Part shown: positions 55,854 to 64,000 of the stretch, one piece after another
How the letters are laid out: every line of letters starts with the position of its first letter
Position numbering within the stretch: position 1 is the stretch's first letter
Notes under the pieces: generated by a model
What the model saw: the letters and a program-made list of their open reading frames with translations, nothing else
What the model was told of the DNA's origin: nothing
Database searches by the model: none
Position numbers and translations under genes: made by a program
NCBI GenBank assembly: GCA_015143295.1
Contig: CM026564.1
Span: 15,302,416-15,366,415, forward strand
DNA from: Tetracentron sinense
Taxonomy: Eukaryota > Streptophyta > Magnoliopsida > Trochodendrales > Trochodendraceae
DNA: 64,000 nt
Direction of reading: 5' to 3'

Positions 55854-57071
55854 TCACCCTCTGTCAAGGCAAAAACTCACCTCTGTTTGCCTGTGAGACT
55901 GAGGTGTAGACCGGGTAGTCTGAGATGACGTCTGGTATGATCCTGCTGGGCGTGCTGGGGGCCTACTACCCTGAGACTGGCCTGGTAAATGCCGGCTAGG
56001 GCAATCCCTGATCATGTGGCCCTGGCGATCGCAATGATAACATCCGCCAGATGCTCTTCGGCAATCTCCTGTCGGATGCCTTTTGCCGCATGAAGTGCAG
56101 ACCTCATATGAGTAGGCCGGAGGAGCCGAAGGTGGTGCCTGCCTCGCTACCTGAGGTGCAACTGGTCGTGGGGCTGGAAGAGCCTGAGGTCGAGGTGCCT
56201 GTGGCACGTACTGTCGTGGGGCTGGAGGCGCATAAGTCGGCCTCATCTGTGGTGCTGGCCATGTGTACTGATAAGGGCCGGTACGAGCCCGCCTCTCTGG
56301 AGGTGCTGAACTACTGGCTTGGCCTCTTTCCAACTCTCTCTTCTTAGACACCGCTTCAGAATTGGCCTCGACCAATAAGGCCTTGTCTACCACTTCAGGG
56401 TAGGTAGCATGCCTGAAAACGGAAACCTTCTCCATAATAACATCCTTGAGCCCTTGCTCAAATCTTCTCGCCTTCATTGCCTCAGTAGCAACCATATGAG
56501 GCGCAAATCTCGACAACTCTGAGAACTTGGCCTCATAAGCGGCCACAGACATCGAACCTTGCTCAAGGTTGATGAATTCTCTCTCTTTCTTTTCCCGAGC
56601 TCCAACCGGGAAATACTTCTTATAGAACGTGTCCTTAAACTCCTCCCAAGTCCACGGTTGACCTTGCATGGTCAAGTCCCGTGTCGTCAATGCGGACAAC
56701 CACCAATGGTGGGCTTCGCCCTCTAGCATAAAAACTGCCCATGCCACTTTCTCTTCCTCTGTAGGAGTGAGCACCACAAATATCTTCTCAACCTGGAGGA
56801 TCCAAGCCTCCGCAGTAAGAGGGTCCACACTCCCATGGAAGGATGGAGGCCTCAATCTCCGGAATGCCTCAACTCCAGCTGTACGATGTACTGGAGCTCC
56901 CGGCGGTGGAGTAGGTGCCGCTGATGTCGGTATAGTTTGCCGAGCCGCCAGTATGGCAAGTGTCTCAGCAATGGAGCCTAAGACCTGAGAGAGGTCCGGC
57001 TGCTCATCCTCATCCCGTGAAGAAGAGGAAGCTCTGGTATGTGGCCGACGACCCCGTGTGTTCCGTCTCAT
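55854..57071 (-). CDS. gag: gag of element C, nearly intact
   Basis: Starts at ATG 57071 (MRRNTRGRRPH), 405 residues. Domains in order: basic and Ser-rich start, capsid-type core (FHGSVDPLTAEAWILQVEK, EGEAHHWW, TWEEFKDTFYKKYFP, FINLEQGSMSVAAYEAKF), a Pro/Gln/Ala-rich linker, and one zinc knuckle CYHCDRQGHMIRDC at about residue 355. The C-terminal frame ends VSFCLDRG with a stop. One base away lies the frame FALTEGDALASDDVVQ that leads into the intron-like segment, so a frameshift near 55880 separates gag from pol. Gag packages the element RNA. Confidence 0.85.
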   Translation of the reverse strand: MRRNTRGRRPHTRASSSSRDEDEQPDLSQVLGSIAETLAILAARQTIPTSAAPTPPPGAPVHRTAGVEAFRRLRPPSFHGSVDPLTAEAWILQVEKIFVVLTPTEEEKVAWAVFMLEGEAHHWWLSALTTRDLTMQGQPWTWEEFKDTFYKKYFPVGAREKKEREFINLEQGSMSVAAYEAKFSELSRFAPHMVATEAMKARRFEQGLKDVIMEKVSVFRHATYPEVVDKALLVEANSEAVSKKRELERGQASSSAPPERRARTGPYQYTWPAPQMRPTYAPPAPRQYVPQAPRPQALPAPRPVAPQVARQAPPSAPPAYSYEVCTSCGKRHPTGDCRRASGGCYHCDRQGHMIRDCPSRHLPGQSQGSRPPARPAGSYQTSSQTTRSTPQSHRQTEVSFCLDRG

Positions 57072-57416
57072 GACTAAAGTCCTGAGAATAATAACACCAC
57101 ATGAGTCTTCTTGAAACCACAATTTATCTCGGTGCCCTTTCACAATAATTCAACTTGTAAAAACTTTATAGTACTAGTATACATCACATCAAGTCATCAG
57201 AGTATATCATAATATTATACTTATACTTTGGTGTTCTAGCGTCCCTAGGACCCGTACTTGGTTAAAGCAACCTTTTTAGACTAAGACTAAAGTTTAGTCT
57301 TACACTTGGAACCAAACTCGCTCCCGACTTACTTCCATCCTAACTTGTTTCCTAACATATGCTCTTGTCAAGCCGTGGTATAAGATTCTAAGTGACCCTA
57401 GAGACCTAAAGCCTAA

Positions 57417-57428
57417 GCTCTGATACCA
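57417..57428 (-). other. Primer-binding site, initiator tRNA-Met, element C
   Basis: The minus strand reads TGGTATCAGAGC, four bases from the 5' LTR end at 57433. Confidence 0.92.
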
Positions 57429-57733
57429 CTTCTGTCACGACCCAAAACCCACCCTAGGAGTTAGAGTGAATCTTGGACGACTTAATCATGACTTACATGA
57501 CTTGCTTGACGAACCAACCTGCAAAACCCACAGAGCATATACAATAGAGGATAACAGCGAAAGCATAACTATAAAACACAGCGGAAGTCTAACAAACCTC
57601 TAAATATATACACATGGTCCAACTTTAATACAAAAGAAAACAAAACAAAGAAAGTGCGGACATGCCCGCCAAAATACATGGATATAATCACTCATGCTCA
57701 CCCACAGCTAATCCACTCAGAATCTAACACCAC

Positions 57734-57853
57734 CTACTGATAACCCTCTACGGGAGGATCCTCCAAAGGTTCCTCGACGTACTCCTCCTCCACCCAAGGG
57801 CTAGGAGCACAGACATCAAATGGAGCAGCAGCTTCCTCAGAACCTGCCGACAT
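57734..57853 (-). CDS. LTR-encoded acidic small ORF (39 aa), 5' LTR of C
   Basis: Minus strand, ATG to TAG: MSAGSEEAAAPFDVC, then PWVEEEYVEEPLEDPPVEGYQ. Being in the 5' LTR leader, it would precede gag in the element transcript. Confidence 0.5.
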   Translation of the reverse strand: MSAGSEEAAAPFDVCAPSPWVEEEYVEEPLEDPPVEGYQ

Positions 57854-59340
57854 GAGAAGTACGTCTGAGCAAGGAATACTCAGCGGGTACTAAATACTAA
57901 CCAATAGTCATAGCAAAACCATAGCAGTATAGGAAGCAGGAAGCATTTCACATATATAAAGCAGGAGCCATCAATATCATAACAAGGAAATAAGGCAATT
58001 TATAATCATGCTTGCATTTCATGAAAAGCCGATAACACCCTTGAAAACACCGTGCACTTGACTTGACTGAAAATACCATTTCCGTGCTTGAAAACTTGTC
58101 ATGTTTGTCTTATCTTATCGTATCATGCGTGTCATGTGTGTCATGCCATGTCATGCTTGTTTGGAAAAGTAAACTACTTGTGAGGGAAGGGAGACCCTTC
58201 TTCCTAAATGTCCATGCTTGTCATGTCATGTATCATGCTTGCTTGTTCGGAAAAGTAATCTACCTGTGAGGGAAGGGAGACCCTTCTTCCTAAAATGCTC
58301 ATGCTTGTTATGCCGTGTCATGTCATGCTTGTATCATGCTTGGAAAAGTAAACTACTTGTGAGGGAAGGGAGACCCTTCTTATGATATGTATGTACTTGC
58401 GAGGGAAGGGAGACCCTTCTTATGATAATGCATGATTGACTTGTCCTTGCCAAGAGCGAGGTAAAACATATCGTAGGATATGCCCCACCTCTCAATTCCA
58501 TTCTTGAAAAACCTCGGTAAATCACGTCGTTTCATGCCATGCTCGTGTAATCGTGTACACACTTGCGATGGAAATTAAATATGACATTTTGGGGAATTCA
58601 CAATACATTGCACATTACCATATATACAAGTAATAAATTAAACAATTTAGGGAAAGCGCGAAAACACACTATCATAACCTTAGCAATTTCCATAAATGTT
58701 TCAGCATGCATTTTCTTTATTTATTATTCTTTTCATTCATCTTGGCATTTCATCAAACATGGTGTGTTCATTATTGATTTACCCTACAACATGCTTTTCT
58801 AGATGGATTTTACTCAAATCATGCATGTATGTTCATTATTGGAACAATGCCCTCCCCATTTTAATCATCAGAACACAACCATTGGCATCCAATCGCCCAT
58901 TCCATCTCGATTCACCATTCACAACCATCCATCTCATAGCACATGTGTAAATAAAGGAAAACAAAGGGAAATAAAGGGAAAAGAGGAACTATAACTAGGA
59001 GGGTAGCAAGAAGTACCGACCTTGATCAAGTGAGGAAGAAATCCCATTTCCAAAACGACCGTGTAGCTGCTGCCCTAGCTTGGAGAACGCTCTCCACGAG
59101 TGATTGAGCCGAGACCTTGGAGAAGAGCCGAGCTTGAAGTGATCTAGGGTCTCAAACCCCTTTGATTTCTCTTCCAAAGACAAGCCCTAGGTTGGAATCG
59201 CCTTCTCCCCTTTCTCCTATTCTCTCAAACTCTCTAAGTGTTGAATGATGCCCTAAAGGCTCGGGCAAGACTCTTAAGGTAAGAGTGAACTGACCAAAAG
59301 ACCATAATACCCTTACTGAAATTTCTGCAAAAACACGAGT

Positions 59341-59505
59341 ATCGAGCGATCGGTGTTAATGACCGATTGATCGGTTGCCTACCGAGCGATCGGTGTCTTG
59401 ACCGAGCTCTCGACCAAAAATCAACTCTCTGGAAAATTTTCCCATACAAAAATCTTGACCAGTCGATAGCTACCGATCGATCGCTCTATGGACCGAGCGA
59501 TCGGT
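59341..59505 (-). promoter_or_regulatory. Palindrome cassette, 5' LTR of C (one unit deleted)
   Basis: As in the 3' LTR, but with the 20-bp GGTTTTGGACCGATCGATC unit missing and two point changes in palindromes. Confidence 0.8.
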
Positions 59506-60300
59506 TGCCTGCAGGTCCAGACTCTTTTGGCCATATCTTTTGACTCGCTCGTCGGATTTTGATGATTCAACTTGCGTTGGGTTCGCACTTCGAAAAGGAA
59601 CATTTCTGACTTTTCAAAATTTTCAATTTCTTCCTTATTTATTAATTATACCACTTTAAAGGCAAAATGGCTATGAAAGTGTCATGCATAAATGTCAAAA
59701 GTTCGGGGCTCTACAATTTTGATTCAACCAACATATTTTCTAACTTAGAGAATTCAATACAGTGACAGTTGGATAGTCAGAAAGTTGTTCGAGTCATGAT
59801 GAATTTCAAACAAGATATCCATGCTCATTAATTTCAGAGATTATCCATGTTCTGGGTAAGACAGTTGATTGAGTTCAAATCCTGCGCAGGTGATTTTGGA
59901 AAAAAAATAAGTTTTGGAATATACTTTTATTAAAAGGTATTATACTTATAAAAGGATTTTCACAAAAAAAATTTCTTGAGAAATTGTTTCTCATGGCTTA
60001 ATCATAAGTCTTGGAAACCTGGATGATTTGCAATGGGCTATGGGTAAGATAGTATGTCAATCTCAAAGGCCCATTAGGGATAATGTATTTGGAAGGATAA
60101 ATCGAATTTAAAAGTTCATGTGGCGGGATCCGTAATGGTTAATCTTCATACACTGGGATTCAATTGCAACATGGATATCTCACATCACTTGCAATTCTAA
60201 TGTATTTCCTGTTTAGGGTCAATGGGATAACATTGGATAAGCCAGGGTCAGAATGTCCCAGAGCAATCTGTGGAGTAGCTCACATAAGAAATACAAGTTC

Positions 60301-60396
60301 AATAATTGATTAAAAGTTAATCAATTATTTAAGTGATTAAAAGTAATCAAATAGATTAAAAGTTAATCTATAGTTTAAATTAATTGTTAATTTAAA
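60301..60396 (+). repeat. AT-rich stem-loop array in the copia LTR
   Basis: AATAATTGATTAA-AAG-TTAATCAATTATT (60301-60329, 13-bp arms), TGATTA-AAAG-TAATCA (about 60334-60349), ATAGATTAA-AAG-TTAATCTAT (60351-60371) and TTTAAATTAA-TTG-TTAATTTAAA (60374-60396). All are perfect with 3-4 nt loops. They are mirrored in the minus copy near 61920-62000. Confidence 0.85.
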
Positions 60397-61434
60397 TCTA
60401 GGGATTATTTTAATAATTATTTAATTAACATAATTAATGGGGTAATGGGTTTGACCCATATCCATAAACCCATTTAATATGGACATTTAATATGGGCCAA
60501 AGCCCATGGGTTTAAACCCTATGGTGGGGTGCCCACTTTGGTAATCCTAATTGGATTAGGATTTATTTAATTGAATAATTGTTGAAATATAATTTCCATA
60601 ATTATGGAATTAAAATCCAATTGTTGGATTGTAATAAGGATGAAGATAAGTTGTAATTGGATTACAACATGGAGTGTTTAACTCCCCAAAGTCCACGCCC
60701 CTTGACGCTCACGCCCACCCTTGTGTAAGGTTTCCTAGTTTGACTAGGTTTCCTTCTTTTTGTTAAATGTTGACTTATCCCTTTTAATTAAGGAATCCTC
60801 TTGCAATAAGGACTCTTTAATTAGTAGGATTACTATAACTAAAGGAGTTATAGATTAAGTAGGAGTTTAATTAATTAATAGTAAGAGTTATTATTAATTA
60901 ATAAATCCTACGAGATAAGATCAAGTTGGAGTAGGATTAGGATTAGGATTAGGATATGATCCTAGTCTATAAATACCCCAACACCCTAGACCATTAAGCA
61001 CTTTTTTCCAGAATTTTTTCTCTCATCTCCTCTCTCACTCCAAACCATGAGCCCTAGGGGATACCCCTAGGGATTTTCGTGAGCTTCATTGGTGGTGCAA
61101 GTTGGGTTTTGTTTATTCTAGGGTTTTGAACCTTAGTACTTTTGGTGATAGGAGGTCTACACCATTACCCCATCTTCTTCCTCTTGCTTTTATAATTCCA
61201 AAGGAGATTCTAAAGCTTAGTGGGGATAGCGAAGAACAAGGATTGAACTTCTAGTATTTTTTCGAAGAAATCTCTACAAAGAGTTCTGACGGTTCGAGTA
61301 GATTAAGCTTCACCGGTGAATATCATTCACCGAGGTGATATGACTAAAAATCTTAGATAGTTTTTGATGCTTTCTATGGTGTTAAGATCTAGGGGATCCA
61401 GTTTCTGCATAATTTTTATTCAGATTCCCCTTCA

Positions 61435-63069
61435 ACTATTAATTAATTAAACTCCTACTTAATCTATAACTACTTTAGTTATAGTAATCCTACTAATTAA
61501 AGAGTCTTTATTGCAAGAGGATTCCTTAATTAAAAGGGATGTCAACATCCAACAAAAAGAAGGAAACCAAGTCAAACTAGGAAACCCTACACAAGGGTGG
61601 GCGTGAGCTTTAAGGGGCGTGAGGTTTGGGGAGTCAAACACTCCATGTATTAATGCAATTACAACTTATTCTCATCCTTATTGCAATCCAACAATTAGAT
61701 TTTAATTTGATAATTATAGGAATTATATTTCAACAATTATTCAATTAACATAATCCTAATCCAATTTGGATTCCTCAAGTGGGCGCCCCACCCTAGGGTT
61801 TAAACCCATGGGCTTTGGCCCATATTAAAGGTCCATTTTAATGGGTTTATGGATATGGGACAAACCCATTTCCCCTTTAATTATGTTAATCAAATAATTA
61901 TTAAAATAATCCCTAGATTTAAATTAACAATTAATTTAAACCATAGATTAACTTTTAATCTATTTAATTAAATGATTAGTTTTTAATCAATTATTGAGCT
62001 TGTATTTCTTATGTGAGCACCTCCACAAATTTCTCTTGGACATTCTTACCCTTGCTTACCCAACGTTATTCCATTGACCCTAAACAGGAATTACATTGGA
62101 ATTGCAAGTGACGTGAGATATCCATGTTGCAATGAATCCTAATGTATGAACATTAACCATTACGGATCCCACCACATGAACTTTTAAATTCGATTTATCC
62201 TTCTAAATACATTATCCCTAATGGGCCTTCGAGATTGACATACTATCTAACCCATAGCCCATTGTAAATCATCCGGGTTTCCAAGACTTATGATTAAGCC
62301 ATGAGAAACAATTTCTCATGAACAACATTTTGAGAAAAACCTGTTATAAGTATAATACCTTTTAATAAAAGTATATTTCAAAACTTATTTTGTTTTCAAA
62401 ATCACCTGCGCAGGATTTGAACTTAATAAACTATTTTACCCGGAACTTGGATAATCTCTCAAATTAATGAGCATGGATTTCTTGTTTGAAATTCATCTTG
62501 ACTCGAACAACTTTCTGATTATTCAACTGTCACTGTATTGTATTTTCTAAGTTAGAAAATACGTTGGTGGAATCAAAATAGTCAGATCATTCCTCAGTCA
62601 TAGATGAACTAATCAGATCTAAGGATCATCGAAACTGTTCAATGTGAATGAGAGAGACCAACTATCTGATAGTATATTTATACAAGAGGTCTATCATTAA
62701 ATGCAATCAATCAATGTACATTTCAACACCCATATGATGATGTGTAGTCTCCACTACAATAGTTCGAGATAGAACTACATCTCAACTATTGAGAACATCT
62801 TAGCATTCTGGCAGCCATATAAGTGAAGTGTCCAGCTTCACCCACAGTTAGGAACCGGAAAGTTATATTTGCCTGTGATAAACTAATCACATAACTTTTC
62901 TACAATATATCCTATGGACCTTTTTCGATATCTCATATTGTATAGATCATCTCATGATCATGGTCAATTACCCATAATGAATACACAATAGATTAAAAAG
63001 AAATCTTTATTAATCAAATTAATAAGAATCTAACAATCTGAATGACTTTTCTAAGCATCATGTCTAACA
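61435..63069 (-). repeat. 5' portion of the split copia LTR (minus)
   Basis: Minus strand starts TGTTAGACATGATGC at 63069 and runs to the ACTAT target site at 61435-61439. It forms the host LTR with 45767-46304, giving about 2.17 kb in all. With 59721-60888 it makes a long inverted repeat. Confidence 0.9.
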
Positions 63070-63653
63070 GCTATACACGATCATTTAGACAAGGTTACAA
63101 GCCTAAGATGGAAGACTTCCACATAAAGCTGACAAAGAGGAATAGCATGACGGGAAATCCAGAACCCTGACCCCACATCGCAGTGACCTTCCCAGGTGAA
63201 ACCTTTCAACCCACAGACTCAAAGGATTACACTGACACCCTTCGTTCACCAGAACCAATCCTTGCCAACATCCTGAACCCCCACCCTGTCCGATGTTGAA
63301 TCTTCAGGGATTCCAGATCTAAAGACGTTCGACATGGCCCAGTTGTTCGAAGAGCTGATTGTTGAAGATGCTACCAAAACAAAAGATGAAGCAGGAGAGC
63401 AGGTCTACACCATCTCCAACAATGTAGAAACATCATCCAGTCACTAACCACTAATCCGTTGGTGAACCGAGACTCTCATAATCAAAGTCACCCAAGACTG
63501 GGGTAAGTAAGCCGCATGAAAGGTTGGTCCGACCAAACAATGACCAAGCATCTTCCTCTCTCTATTCCCTCATTTCTCTTTTTAGAAACAGTCAATGTTG
63601 GTCGTTTTAGGCCTCTTTTTATGAGTCAATAATTTTGTAAGCTATAAAGTCTT
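63070..63653 (+). pseudogene. Second Tat-like pol fragment
   Basis: One frame gives YKPKMEDFHIKLTKR, then IAVTFPGETFQPTDSKDYTD. This resembles the stretch after the Tat protease at 12340-12450 (DYKRRYEDYLSKLARKSGH, then ISITFPVGIYETYP). Another frame continues LKTFDMAQLFEELIVEDA. Stops and frame changes are frequent. Because it overlaps the same protein region it is another copy, not the missing continuation of the first. Evidence is similarity by eye. Confidence 0.5.
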
Positions 63654-64000
63654 TGTCACGACCCAAAACCCACCCTACGAGTTAGAGTGAATCTTGGACG
63701 ACTTATCATGACTTACATGACTTTCTTGACAAACCAACCTGCAAAATACCTGGAGCATATCCAATAAAGGACAATAATGTGAAGGCATAAACTACATAGC
63801 ATAGCGGAAGACTAACCAAACCAGTAAATATATACATACATGTAATCCAAGTTTTGTACAAAATGAAATCACAAAAGAAAGTGCGGACATGCCCGCCAAA
63901 ATACATGAATATACTCTCTCAAGCTCTCCCACAGTCACTCAAAATCTACCACCTAGTAGTACTCGTCTACATAAGGCTCTTCCGTAGGTTCCTCAACATA
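63654..64000 (-). repeat. End of another Tekay LTR, reverse strand, continues past the window
   Basis: TGTCACGACCCAAAACCCACC at the left edge matches the LTR ends of element C, with more divergence downstream. The conserved 'gtgcggacatgcccgcc' stem region is at about 63880-63897. Confidence 0.85.
63953..64000 (-). CDS. LTR-encoded small ORF, C-terminal part at the window edge
   Basis: The minus strand reads YVEEPTEEPYVDEYY then TAG. Against VEEPLEEPPVEGYQ the stop falls at the same codon, and acidic and Pro positions are kept despite several substitutions. The start lies outside the window. Confidence 0.45.
   Translation of the reverse strand, partial: YVEEPTEEPYVDEYY

Larger units (their letters stand above)
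46821..59715 (-). mobile_element. Tekay/Del-like element C, complete with TSD, pol split by a solo LTR
   Basis: Bounded by TGTCGCGACC (46821) and GGGGCTCTACA (59715), with ATTTT repeated at 46816-46820 and 59716-59720. LTRs at 46821-49122 and 57433-59715 are nearly identical, so the insertion is fairly recent. Minus-strand order: LTR, PBS, gag, intron-like segment, protease, RT, RNase H, integrase, chromodomain, polypurine tract, LTR. A solo LTR (52195-55318) splits the protease/RT linker. Damage apart from that: a gag-end frame change and one TGA in integrase. Confidence 0.95.
57433..59715 (-). repeat. 5' LTR of element C
   Basis: 2283 bp. It differs from the 3' LTR at few sites. One is a 19-20 base deletion of a palindrome unit in the cassette (59341-59505). 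Carries 86-bp-type units at 58170-58430 and the small ORF at 57734-57853. Confidence 0.95.
46310..61434 (+). mobile_element. Solo copia LTR (plus), inserted in the same LTR family and itself interrupted
   Basis: TGTTAGACATGATGC at 46310 to CCCCTTCA at 61434, flanked by ACTAT on both sides. Its own sequence is 46310-46820 plus 59721-61434 (about 2.2 kb), the rest being element C. It contains a TATA box TATAAATA (60968-60975) and AT-rich stem-loops (60301-60396). Orientation is opposite to the host LTR. Confidence 0.92.

Overview
The window is a slice of a repeat-packed land-plant nuclear chromosome. It consists almost entirely of nested transposable elements, with no convincing single-copy host gene. 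The plant assignment rests on chromodomain-bearing Ty3/gypsy (Tekay/Del-like) pol genes, a Tat/Ogre-type element with a tRNA-Arg primer site, Ty1/copia gag, CACTA transposon remnants, spliceosomal-type introns, and a 10-kb block that reads like plant mitochondrial DNA with a chloroplast-type trnH. The species cannot be named from the sequence.

Layout: 1-955, decayed CACTA transposon ORF. 956-2234, truncated Tekay-type LTR. 2235-12454, Tat/Ogre-like element (LTR, tRNA-Arg PBS, ORF1, gag, protease), interrupted by a solo Tekay LTR (9326-11555, target-site duplication GGTCT) and cut off by Tekay element A at 12455. 12455-~20975, element A (5' LTR, gag, pol, truncated 3' LTR), whose second half is riddled with single-base indels. 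~20976-~31350, mitochondrial-like block holding a trnH relic and a gypsy integrase scrap. ~31351-34822, non-autonomous copia-type element carrying the longest undamaged ORF that is not gag or pol. 34823-36163, reverse-strand LTR fragment. 36164-43773, Tekay element B without a 5' LTR. 43774-63069, reverse-strand copia element holding a four-level nest. 63070-63653, a second Tat-like pol scrap. 63654-64000, start of another reverse-strand Tekay LTR.

The four-level nest is resolved by three perfect 5-bp target-site duplications. A copia LTR (45767-46309 plus 61435-63069, minus strand) was hit by a solo LTR of its own family in the opposite direction (46310-61434, TSD ACTAT). That solo LTR was hit by Tekay element C (46821-59715, minus, TSD ATTTT). 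The pol gene of C was then hit by a solo Tekay LTR (52195-55318, plus, TSD TCAAC).

The most interesting signals lie inside the LTRs. (1) Nearly every LTR family here carries its own array of short perfect palindromes in the presumed U3: ACCGATCGATCGGT, TACGATCGATCGTA, ACTCGCTCGAGCGAGT, AATGTCGGTAG stem-loops (Tat) and AT-rich stem-loops (copia). One ~185-bp cassette is shared between gypsy and copia LTRs. (2) The Tekay LTRs contain a small ORF (31-39 codons, acidic, with PFD[VI]C and PW[VI]EE cores) whose differences between diverged LTRs are mostly synonymous, conservative or in-frame. (3) A ~145-167 nt intron-like segment separates gag from protease in all three Tekay elements and restores a continuous reading across the junction. 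(4) A short LTR stem-loop with loop GCATGT shows a compensatory base-pair change. These are inferences from one window and need genome-wide comparison.
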